A stretch of 64,000 bases of DNA, taken from Owenia fusiformis (taxonomy: Eukaryota > Annelida > Polychaeta > Sabellida > Oweniidae). Both the position numbers and the translations under genes were made by a program. Below, in pieces: positions 44,301-56,300 of this stretch. Positions within the stretch are counted from its first letter, which is position 1. Each line of letters starts with the position of its first letter. The notes under the pieces were generated by a model, which saw only the letters and a list, made by a program, of their open reading frames with translations, did no database searches and was not told where the DNA came from. Location: assembly GCA_903813345.2 (NCBI GenBank), contig CAIIXF020000413.1, positions 1-64,000 on the forward strand. Reading direction: 5' to 3'.

Positions 44301-47300
44301 CCATTACATTTTTTACGAAAAATGGTGGCCATTTTGAATTGAGCAGCCATATTGAAAATTCCTTCTCGAGCAGAGGTCCTACACTCATAAGGCATAAGCC
44401 TATAAAATTTGAACCAAATCGGTCAACCGGTATTGGAGTTATTGCCCGGATACACGGACCAACGAAAGGACGGACAGGCGGATGGCTTCTCTATATCCCC
44501 CTCGAACTTCGTTTGGTGGGATAATCACCATCTATTCAAGATATTTTCATTCCAATACTTTCTTATAGGCTGCTGAATATTCATCAAATGTAAAATCCAT
44601 GGAGAATGAACTGGCAAAGTCTCATGACGATATGGAGAAAATGAGAAAACAACATGCAACAGAGGTATTATACAAGAAATATTTATTAGTACCACTCTTC
44701 AATTAAACTTACAAGTTTTTAAAGATATTTTCATTCCAATACTTTCTTGTAGGCTGCTGAATATTCATCAAATGTACAATCCATGGAGAGTGAACTGGCA
44801 AAGTCACAAGACGATATGGAGAAAATGAGAAAACAACATGCAACAGAGGTATTTTACAAGAAATTTTTATTAGTACCATTCTTCAAATAACTCACAAGTT
44901 TTTAAAGATATTTTCATTCCAATTTCCATTTCTTGTAGATTGCTGAACATTCATTAAAAGTACAATCCATGGAGAGTAAACTCACAAGATGATATCGAGA
45001 AAATGAGACATGCGACATAGAAATGTTTATGGCTACCATTCTTCTATTAAAATCACCAGATATTTAAGATACCTATGTTTTTATTCTAATATTTTATTCT
45101 AGGCTCATCAACTTTCATCAAAAGCACAATCCTTAGAGAAAGAACTGGTAAAGTCACATGACAATATGGAGAAAATGAGAGAACAGCATGCAACAGAGGT
45201 ATTTAAAAAACTCAAAACCATCATTCTCCTATTGAAAAAGCTTTACTCTGTATATTAAAATCAACAGGATATTGAACATATATTAATTTTTGACATTTCA
45301 TAGTTGGCTAAAGAAAGTACATCAGAGGATTTGAAAAAATTAGAATTATCATAATTCTATCAAAATCAATAGATAATTAATTACATGTACATGTATAATA
45401 TGTTTCATTCCAATATGAGAAATTGAGCAAATAGAAAGTCCATTTATTATTTCAAAAATAAGAGCTTGAATCCATGATCATTAAGAATAATACTTTTTGA
45501 GTTAAACAATATTGTGAACAACTTAAAGTGAGACCTGGTGATAGGAAACCACAATCAAGACCCCCTTTTTTGGATGTCTAGTCGTCACATATCTACTTAC
45601 AAACAAAGAGGCCCAAAATCCACCACTTTATGTGCTAATTTTTTTTTGATTGTGCTGACTGGTCAAATTATTTTTGTCAAAATTAATTATCTGGGACTTA
45701 AATAAACTGGGGAAATTCATACATTGTCTAATCATTAAATTTGTTTATCAGTATGGTTACGTGACTAAAGGAACTCCATAATGGCAGTTCCAGATTTTCT
45801 AAAAGGTTGAAACTGTTGCTTTGACTCTGATTGGCTGAAGGCAAGTGCCGAGTTTGCTGATGCTAGTGTGTAACCTGCGTGCAGAGTCTAGTTAAGACGA
45901 AGCTCTCTTTTAAGAAGTGAAGTCGAACGAATGCAAAGGGTAGCTAGTGTGCTGGTGTCATTTGAAAGAGTTTTCCCTCCATTGCCGCGATTAAACTCAA
46001 TTGTGTTAAATTCTGATAGTTGGTTGTTCTGTTGATTTCTCAATATATTGGCAATACTATGTCCATAACTTGGTCTCAAGATAATCTAAGGCAGATATTA
46101 TAATTGTATAAGCAATTATAATGGGATATCACTGATTGTCTGGAAAGAAACCTAGGGGATAGTCTGGCTTTAGAAATCTGACCTAAAAGCACTTAGGGAA
46201 GAGTTGTTGAAAGCCAATGAAAACCAAAACAACTAAAAGAGCACTCTACAAAAGAGGTAAAACTAGAAAAATAGCAATCCAAGGAGAAGCATTTTTAATG
46301 CACAAAATTTGTTACTCTTTTCCTGAATTATGGAGCATATCTCAAAATTAATGCTTATGTAGTAAATCCCAATGCACAAGTTTACTCTTACCCTTTTAAT
46401 TATAATACAAATTTCAAAATTAATGACAATTCAAGCCGATTATATTTTCAACTAATGTCGGGTATTAGAGAGTTTAAGCTTGTATATGAAATCGAAATGG
46501 AAATGTATAACTTATCAATCACCTATATACATTGCATGTAGTTTTTGTGTTTAATTAAATAACTGTCTAAAGTCTGTTACACTGCTTCAAAGGCAAGTAG
46601 TTAAACCTGAAATATAAGAAATCTAAATAACATTGTGTAATAATATATAGAAAAATATATTCATATTGCACACGAATGACATTTGTATATGTTGGATTGC
46701 TTGTAAATTGGCTCATAAAGTCTGTAATCTCTTATATTTTGATGCTTCTCTACCATGTTAATTTTCAAAATAATAACATGGCGGACAGCTCTCAAATTAC
46801 AAGAGGGCACAGGCTTATTGCACTAAACACTAAATAATCTTAAATATATAAATGTCATTCGTGTGCAATATATTTTTCTATATATTATGGCACAATGGTC
46901 TATAGATTTCTTATTTTTCACGTTCAACTGCTTGCCTTTGAAGCAGTGTAACAGACTGTAGTGTTGTACTTAGATTACACCATAGTCTGATACCGCAGCA
47001 TTTAGTTGGTCATTGACAGTTTTATAGCTGGCTTTCTAATACATATTTTAAACCGCTTACGGACAACTCATCCCCTAGACAACTCATCCCCTGGACATCT
47101 CATCTCCTGGACAAGTCATCCCCTGGACAAGTCATTCCCTAGACAAGTCATCCCTTAGACAACTCATCCTTCATCACAAGAAGCTAAATTGTAAAGTGTT
47201 TCTTGAAAAGAAATAATTAGTAAATACATCTTGGACCATTCAAAATATTATTTTTCACTTTATTGAGACAAATAAACAGTCAAACGATGCCATTAAAACT

Positions 47301-50300
47301 CTCGTCTCTTATTCTTACATTACATGACTCAATATTTCCTGACCAAACAAATAAAGTTCTCTTTTGCATAACTTAAAAATGAATTTCAGTAATTTCATCT
47401 GTGAATGCTGTGAAAAAATAATCTTTGGATTTAAGAATATTTGAGCTATCAACAACAAACATATTATAACATCAAAGGAACTTCTTCAATCAGTGTTAAT
47501 ATCATATCCAAATTAATATTTAATATTTACAAAACAAATCACAGATTAATTGGTTGATTATCTCTTTGATAATACTAGAAAAACAGCAACTCCACGGAGT
47601 AGCAAATCCCACCGAACAAAACATGTTTTGGTAAATAGCGGCCATATAAAATTTGAGCCAAATCCATCCACTGGTATTTGAATTATCAAAGATAGTGTTT
47701 TTATGATACATGGTTGCCATTTTGAAATTCAGCTGTCATCTTTAGATTTCTTCTTTAGCAGAGCTCCTATGTCCCAAAACATCAGCATATACAATTTAAT
47801 CCAAATCCATCAACTGGTACTTGAGTTATCAAGGATTACATGTTTAATGAAAAATTGTGGAGATTTCGATAAATAGCAGCCACCTTGAAAATTTCTTCTC
47901 AAGCAGAGCTCCTTTATCTCTAGGCATCAGTATATAAAATTTGAAGTAAATCCGTCCAATGATATTTGAGTTATCAAAGATTACCTTTTTTATGAAAAAT
48001 GGCAGCCATTTTGAAATTCAGCTGACGCCTTTGAAATTTCTTCTGAAGCAGATCTCCCTATTTCCCTAAACATCAGGATATAAAATTGGAACCAAATCCA
48101 TCCACTGGTATTTGAGTTATCAATGATAATGTTTTTTTTACAAAAGATGGCGGCCATTTTGAAATTCAGTGGCCATCTTGAAAATGTCTTCTTGAGCAAA
48201 ACTTCTTTGTCTCTAGGCATCAGCATATAGAATTTGAATCAAATCCATCAACTGGTATTTGAGTTATCAAAGGTTACATTCTTTTATGAAAAATGGCGGC
48301 CATTTTGAAATTTAGCTGCCATCTTGAAAATCCCTTCTCAAACAGAGCTCCTATGTCCCTAGGCATCAGCATGTAAAATTTGAACCAAATCCATTAAATG
48401 GTATTTGAATTATCAAAGATAACGTTTTTTTACGAAAAATGGCCGCCATTTCGAAATATGGCGGCCATCTTGAAAATGTCTTCATGAGCAAGGCTCCTTT
48501 GTATCCAGGCAACAGCATATAAAATTTGATCCAAATCCATTCAATGGTATTTGAGTTATCAAGGATGTTTTTTTTACGAAAAATGGCCACCATTTTGAAA
48601 TATGGTGGCCATCTTGAAAATGTCTTCTTCAGCAAGGCTCCTTTGTACCCGGGCAACAGCATATAAAATTTGAACCAAATCCATCCACTAGTATTTGAGT
48701 AATCAAAGATTATATTTTTCCGAAAAATGGCCGCCATTTAGCGGCCATATTGAAAATTCCTTCTCGAGCAGAGGTCCTACACCCATAAGGCATAAGCCTA
48801 TAAAATTTGAATGAAATCCGTCAACCGTTATTTGAGTTATTGCCCGGACACACGAACGGACGGACGAACGGACAGACGGCTTTTCTATATCCCCCTCGAA
48901 CTTCGTTCAGTGGGATAATCATAGTTTTTTAACAATATTCCCATCCAGAAAGTTTTTGTTTATCACTGGTACTCCACTACATGTAGATTATGCTGGTTAC
49001 CGAAACGGATCATAACAAAATGTCAGAACCTCAAAGATTGATCGATTTTTATTTTTAGCTAATTCCGGTGTTGCAGGCAGAATTCCCACGACATTTTTAT
49101 CACAAATGTTTGTCAGTATCATATATTTAAGAAAATGTACATGTTTGCAAACAAATAGTACAGAAGACAACAGAATCGTGAAGAAGCGCAGGTCTTAATC
49201 GTTTTAGAAGTTCTGTCTACGTAAAGTAACAAAAGCGAGGTATAGAATGTCGTGGGAATTCTGCCTACAACTCGTGAAATAAGGAAAAAAGAAAAATCGT
49301 ATATACTTTCGAGGCTCCAACATTTGGTTACCCAAACGGATCAACAGCGTAATCGATCCACAATGTTCACTGTTCATGTAATATATGTTTCTTGAAACTT
49401 AAAGCTGACTATATTCACAACCAAAATCATTTATATATCAAATATGAATAATATAATATTAAATTACTATACTCAAACATGCCAAAGGATTAGTCATCCA
49501 GGGGATGAGTTGTCCAGGGATGAGTTGTCTAGGGGAAAAGTTGTCCAGGGGATGAGTTGTCTAGGGAATGAGTTGTCTAGGGGATGAATTGTCAAGGGGA
49601 TGAGTTGTCCAGGGATGAGTCGTCTAGGGGATGAGTTGTCCGTAAGCCGTTTAAAATATGTATTAGAAAGCCAGCTATAGAACTGTCAATGACCAATTAA
49701 ATGCTGCGGTATCAAGGGTATGAGTTGTCCGGCTACCTTTTAAACAAGCTTGTTTTGAAAGATATTTGGAGCTAAATCATGAATGACATACACCTTATTC
49801 AGGAAGAATTATACTGTGCACGAAAATGTAAAATTGCCAGCATAGTATTCAATAGACATGAGTATAATGATTCCTGTTGACAGCAACATGAAATTTCAAA
49901 TCCCCCGTTCTAAACCAAAAGTGTGAAGCTAAATGGGTATATGAAGTAGACCAAAGTCCTATACTGATTTATGTAGTTTCCACTCAGGTTTACATTGTAA
50001 AAACCTGTGCAAATTTAAACTCTATTGTCATTTAAAATAGAACTGTTTTGCTTCTTTTCTGAAAGCTCCTAGATGTATTTATTACAGGGTGTCCGGAAAG
50101 TAAAGATACAAACACTCTAACTTTAAGAGATTTAGGTATTTTGTAATAAAATTGCTACAGATTGTAGAGGAACTATATGACAATACATCTACCAACTTTT
50201 ATAACATATAGTCTAAATGTGTTAAAGTTACGATTGTCATGGTTACAGTGGTCATGGGTATGCGGAGCAGTTCCATGATATCGCTAAATTGTCATAAATT

Positions 50301-53300
50301 GCTACAGTGTTTATTATTGTATTTCTTATCAATATTTTGTTTTGTTCAATATTGTATTCTTGCTGCCATAGTATTCTCTTTAGTATAATGATATCACTGA
50401 TACATATCATAACTATGTAATTTCACTAACCAGTATAATCAAAGAAACATTATATAAGTGCTTAGAAAAAAGGTCCCTGGATTAATAGGAAAGTCAATAG
50501 TGCACCTCCACAATGCACCAATTCACAAAGCAAAGAAAACAAATCTTATAATTGAATGTCTTGACATTAAACCTTTTTGTACAATGGCCCATATTACCCT
50601 GATAATGTCCCGTTGGACTTCTACGTTGATGAATATCTTAAAGCAATACTTGTTAGAAGTTAAACATAAAAAATAAGACTCTGCTAGAAGCCAATTTTAT
50701 CAGTAATCTGATCTGAGAGATGAACAGCAGTGGTTTTGTCAGGTCTTTGAATCTCTAGTCAAGCTTCACCATGAATGTTTAGATAATGTTGGGAAATACA
50801 TAATACTGAAGTAATGTAAAATGACTAAATATTTAATGTTACAGTACTACTTCTTTTGCTGTCGTGGTACATAATTTGATGTATAATAGCAACAGACGAT
50901 GGAGTGTCAAGATGATGTGAGCTCCACATACCCGTGACAGTGCTTTCAGTAGCCGAGTCCAAAGTTGGGTCCCAGGGACCCCAATATAAAAAAAATATGG
51001 GTCCCACCATGAAAAAGTGGGTCCCATAAAAACAGCAGAAAAACTTAAAAATATTTGGTAAATTAAACAATAAAAACATAATTTCAGATTTGCTCACATC
51101 TTTTATTCACTATTGACTCCCATGTAGAGCCTACACAGTAGAATATGCATCTCTTCCCACTCCTGACACAAACCCGACATTTCATCCCACCGTCAACCAA
51201 ATATAGCCAGTCAAAGTCGGCTTCCCAAGCTCCTATGTAGCGTTGAACTTTTGGAGGCATCTCAACGGAGTGCGTAGACTTTTGAATGAAATTTCAATTA
51301 AATTTAAAAATAAAACGTGACACTCAGGGGGCCGCCATGATAGATCTCGCAAACGAGATTTCAAATTTTTGAAAATTGATCAAAGTGCAATGACTTTGTA
51401 AGATACAGACATCCTAGCATCGAACTATCGTTTCATATCATATACTAAGCAATAATAAATGGTATTCTTGGTTGAATATTGCCATTCAATAATGATACAG
51501 TTTGATCACGTGATCTCATGCAACGAGAGAAGAACCCGGAAGTGGCCTTGAAAACGTAAACAATGTAAGTCGGTGATAAAACTGGAAATGCATCAAAACT
51601 GACCTCGATTTTCAGTGATATAAAACAGGAATAATTTATTAAACTAGGTTAGTTCGTAACATTTTTCGTTTTTTGAGGTTTGATCGTCTGGAAACGAACT
51701 TTACAGCTTTGCGTCCCAGGGATGGATCTTTTTTTTTTTGGAGTCCCTTCATCAAAATCCGGGTCCTCTTAATATAGAGGACGCGTTACTGAAAGCTCTG
51801 CCGTGACTACCATTACCATAACTTTTTCATTTTGAAACAATTTGTCATGACAGTTGCAGGACAAATTGTTATAATGTCTGTTGTAATTCTACAATCTGTA
51901 GCAATTTCATCTCACAACAGGGAAATCTATTGAAATTGGAGCATTTGTATCTTTACTTTCCTGACACCCTGTATATCAGGGCCAAATGGATATTTTTAGT
52001 GCAAAATCCATAAAATACAATTGTTACACAGAGGCTTCCGTACATATCAATCAAATGAAGGGTAATTAATTGTCATTCATAACAGACAACCCAGAGGTAA
52101 AAAATGGACAAAGATATCAAAGATATTAAAGAAATAAATTTAGTTTCATCAATTATTGCAAATCTACTATTTATTGTAGATCGAAAAATTACAAAACAGT
52201 CTGGAGCAAGCTGAAAAGAAGTCTGCTACTGAGGTAACAAATTAAAAATAAACATTTGAAAACTATGTACTTATAATTATGATGGCACATATTTTTTTAT
52301 AATGTTCAAAAAAGATTTGAAAAAGTCACTTGTTTTTTAAAAGTCAATAAAAGGCAAAGGCAAAGTATATTCATAAACTGTATATAGAATACATACTCGT
52401 ATCTGAATACCCTAAGTATACCTCATGCATTGGTGTAGCATGGGTATTTTGTGAGTGTGCGCCACGAGTGACCGAAGCGAACAAGCTTCGAGTAGGGTTG
52501 GGTTCTCCCAAAAGAAAAATTGAAAATGAGATTGCGTTTGAAGCATTCTGGGTCATTTAAAATAATTTGTGAGGTTGTACATTTTAACACATTAATTTTG
52601 AGTTCATCTCGAATCCATTCTCAACAAAGCGTTCGCAAAATAAGTATTTGAAATGCTTGAATTCGGGGTGATAAAAGTATGTTAAGATGTACTGCTCCTT
52701 AACAGATTCCTTTGGGAACAAGATAAAGAATTAAAAGCATATCCTTCTGGTTTACTCACTGACACATGCCAACGAATGTTACATAAGTAAATATCTCTGT
52801 TTTAAATAATTTTGTAAACATTGTTATCTACAGGTGCCATTTTTATAATTGAACAACAAAAAACATATTGCATTTCTAAAGGTAAGTTGATATGTTCCTT
52901 GGAATACAACATGACTGCTAACGATTTAAGTCATTAATGATGTTTTCCTTAGTGATTCCATGATGAATAGACAGTAACTGGGTCAATGTTTTCACAACTG
53001 AATTGACAATCATGTAGGAAATTACAATTCCAAATGTCAGCATGTCAAGTCATGTTTTTTTCATAATACTTAGCCTTTTATCATGATCGATCAACAAAAC
53101 TGCATATACCTTTCAATGAGATGATATGTTTTTAATTTAGAGATGCAAGCTATAAACTCAAACAAACATTCAAACTACCCGCTATTATTTTGATTGCACA
53201 AGACGAAATTTCCATTCCCGGGGGGGACACTTTGAAGGAGGATTCTTAAAAAATCATTCAAATTTTCACAAAACATTTCATTGCTTTGTCTCATTTTCAT

Positions 53301-56300
53301 TGCTTTGTTTGATCCTCATCTAGAATCAAACTCAAATCCAATGCCATAATTATGAATTAAAATGAGTACGTAGATGATAAAGTGTTTCGAGCATTGATGA
53401 TTTGAGTTAAACGGTGGTAATTTATATAAATGTAATTCGGCATCTATTCAACAGTTAATGTACACATATGATGTATGCATCAATGTGTGATCTAAATATC
53501 AATTCGTGACTATCATTGACTTTCAAAAAATTCATTTGGAAGTTACAGTACAGGGTTCTCACCAGGAAATATTTAGGGTGTGGTGGACACATCTTCAGCA
53601 TAACCATTCAGTCATGATAAATCATATTTATGTTATGTTTTATCCTTTTACATGCTATTATTGTGTATTTAATCAATTTTAGATTGTGAAAACGATCATG
53701 ATTTGCCAATAGGTTGTGGTGGTAGCTAAAAAGACTGTGGTGCTGCGCCACACTCTAAAAGCCTAGAAAAAGCCATGCAGTAGTAGAAGACTACCAAAAA
53801 TGTCAATCACATCCACATATCCCAAACGACGTCAAGTATTAAAAATACACTTTTTGTGCATCTGTTAGTTTTTCAAACCGCAATATCCTCATTCAAGTCA
53901 TTCAGGACAAGTAAGGATGAATCCATTTGAAAACATGGATTTTCTTGATTATTCTTCAAAACTAAGTATGTAGGATATTACAGTGTAAATTGACACGCCT
54001 TTGTTTTCTCCATATCATGAGAAAATAAATACAGTACCATCTGTCAATATTCGAAAACAGAAAGTTCATTGTTTAAGTAAACAAGATAAGATACATTTAT
54101 GGTTGCTCATGATAAAAAAAGACAAATAACATACAGTAGAACTTGCTAGGTGAAACACCTCCGTAAGTGGAACACCTCGCAAGTAGAACGCTTTTTCAAA
54201 GTCCCGTTTTAAAAACCCATTGACTTAATGTTAATTGAACCTCTGTAAGTGGGACACCTCCAAACTTGAATATTGAAAAATTAACCTGCTAAGTGGAACA
54301 GTCAATTTCCATAAATTTCAATATTGGTACTTTTGTAAACAGAATTAACCTCCTACGGTGATATCTGGGTATGAAAACAGGCAACGTGATAATTGGCAAA
54401 TTAGGATTTTTAATGGATTACCATTCAGCAAATTGGATTAACCTCCTGTAGAGGTCAACACATGATGCAACAAATAATTAATTTGATAATCAGCAAATTA
54501 GGATTTCATAAGATTATCATTCAGAAAATTGGATTAACCTCCTGTAGAAATGGACATGTGATGCTACAACTAATTTATACTCCTTGCTGTTTGTTTCAAA
54601 CTTGATAAGTAAGATTAAGAATGTCAGTTAAAAAACAATTGAATTATTAGCAGTAGGAACAAGTCTTTACAACTTAATTGCCAAACTGTTGTACCCATTT
54701 TTGGCAGAATGAGGAGGATTAAGAATGTCAGATACCTTTTTAAGTAAACCAAATGGATTATTAATGGTATATACCCTGGGAACCAACAAGAGGGGGGCAA
54801 ATTTAAGCCTCAAAAGGCCCACTAATGCCAAAAAAGCCCACTTATTGGGGCCAATTTTTTAGGGCCACCCAAGGGGGGAGGGTAGAAATCTGCGCCCCCC
54901 CCCTCCCCCAGATCCGCCGGTGTATACCTGCCCTGCAATTAAGGGAGAATCATATTTCCAGTGATACATATAAATCCTGTATTTGATCTTGTATTTTTTT
55001 TAAATCCCCGCAAACCCAAAACCTCCATAAGTGGAACACCTCCTAAATGGAACGATTTTTGGCAGAATGGAGGGAGTTCCACTTACACAGGTTCTACTGT
55101 ACATCTTTGAAGTAGGGTATACAGGGACATATGGGAAATTCAGAAAAGGCCGTATCTTCAAGATTCCTTCACCAATATGTAACAGAACATCAAAATTATC
55201 ATTTACACGTTTGCTGATGGGTTTATTGAAAATAATGAACCAGAGGTTTACTTCAATTGTGGCACCATTCTCAGTAAATATTGATGAACAATCAATTAAA
55301 GAATTTCGAATGTTAGTTACTGAACCTGACTTTAAAGTGTGGAGCAATTCAATAAAAAAATCGAATTTTCTCTAAATTTTGAGAGAACGCCATGGTGTTT
55401 TATGCATAAATGATGTTACGCCATTGCATGGCATTTGTTCAGTTGCTTAAAGGCCCTGGGAACAGTATAGAAATATGTTTTTATCATTCATTTCTTATTT
55501 TTTAGGACTTAAAAAAAATTTGAAAAAAAAGTTCTCAAATATTCAAATTCTCCACCACTTTTCGAATAAAAGTTGTTCTTAATGATCAAATATTCCACTA
55601 TTATCTTTTTAACACCATTGCAAAGATTGAACAAAGATCACATTACATGTATTTCAATAATAAAATGTTGTATCTAATGTGCCACTTTAATTTTTTAGCA
55701 TATCATAAATATTTTGCAACATAAGTGACACCATAGTGATGTCTCTCACAGGTGGCAAAAATGTTTTTAAAAAAATTTAAAAAATTTTCCATGTCAATCT
55801 CATCATACTGAATTTTAAAAGCTAAACTTTGACCAGAACAATGGCAACGCCAAAGCGTAGCGAATCCCATTGAACAGAAATGGCTGGCATTTGTACGAAC
55901 AAAATATATAGCAAATATAAAATAATGGTTGCTCACTAGCCAAGTTGTCATCAGAAGAAGTAACATGCTTTTAAGTAGCCACATATAAAATTTTTAAAAA
56001 ATCGCACACACATACATGTAAATGCTGGATATTTTTTAAAATGGCCGCCTACTACCCAAAATGTCATAAGACAGTATGCAATCCTTACAATATTCACATA
56101 TCAAATATGAACAAAATCACTCTATTACTTTTTGAATTATAATAAAAAATTGTAAAATAACACACATAAAAATGGTAGCCATTTTTCAAAATGGCCGACT
56201 ACTCCCCAAAGATTTATTAGACAATGTGTCATGCTTAAAGTATTCACATATCAAATATGAACAAAATCGCTCCAATACTTTTCGAGTTATAGTATACAAT

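Larger units (their letters stand above)
50085..51971 (+). mobile_element. Mariner-like element with transposase relic
   Basis: Ends CAGGGTGTCCGGAAAGTAAA and TTTACTTTCCTGACACCCTG, flanked by TA. Broken transposase pieces lie at 50458-50814. The 3' half is interrupted by a second element at 50938-51800. Confidence 0.85.

Noticed and set aside
41604-45198. CRISPR-like regular spacing of near-identical units
   Set aside because: Repeats and intervening segments are both conserved and have eukaryotic splice signals; this is an exon array.
52833-52880. 48-bp segment bracketed by CTACAG and GTAAGT
   Set aside because: In phase 0, which every other exon of the gene uses, it contains a TAA stop; it may be a relic.
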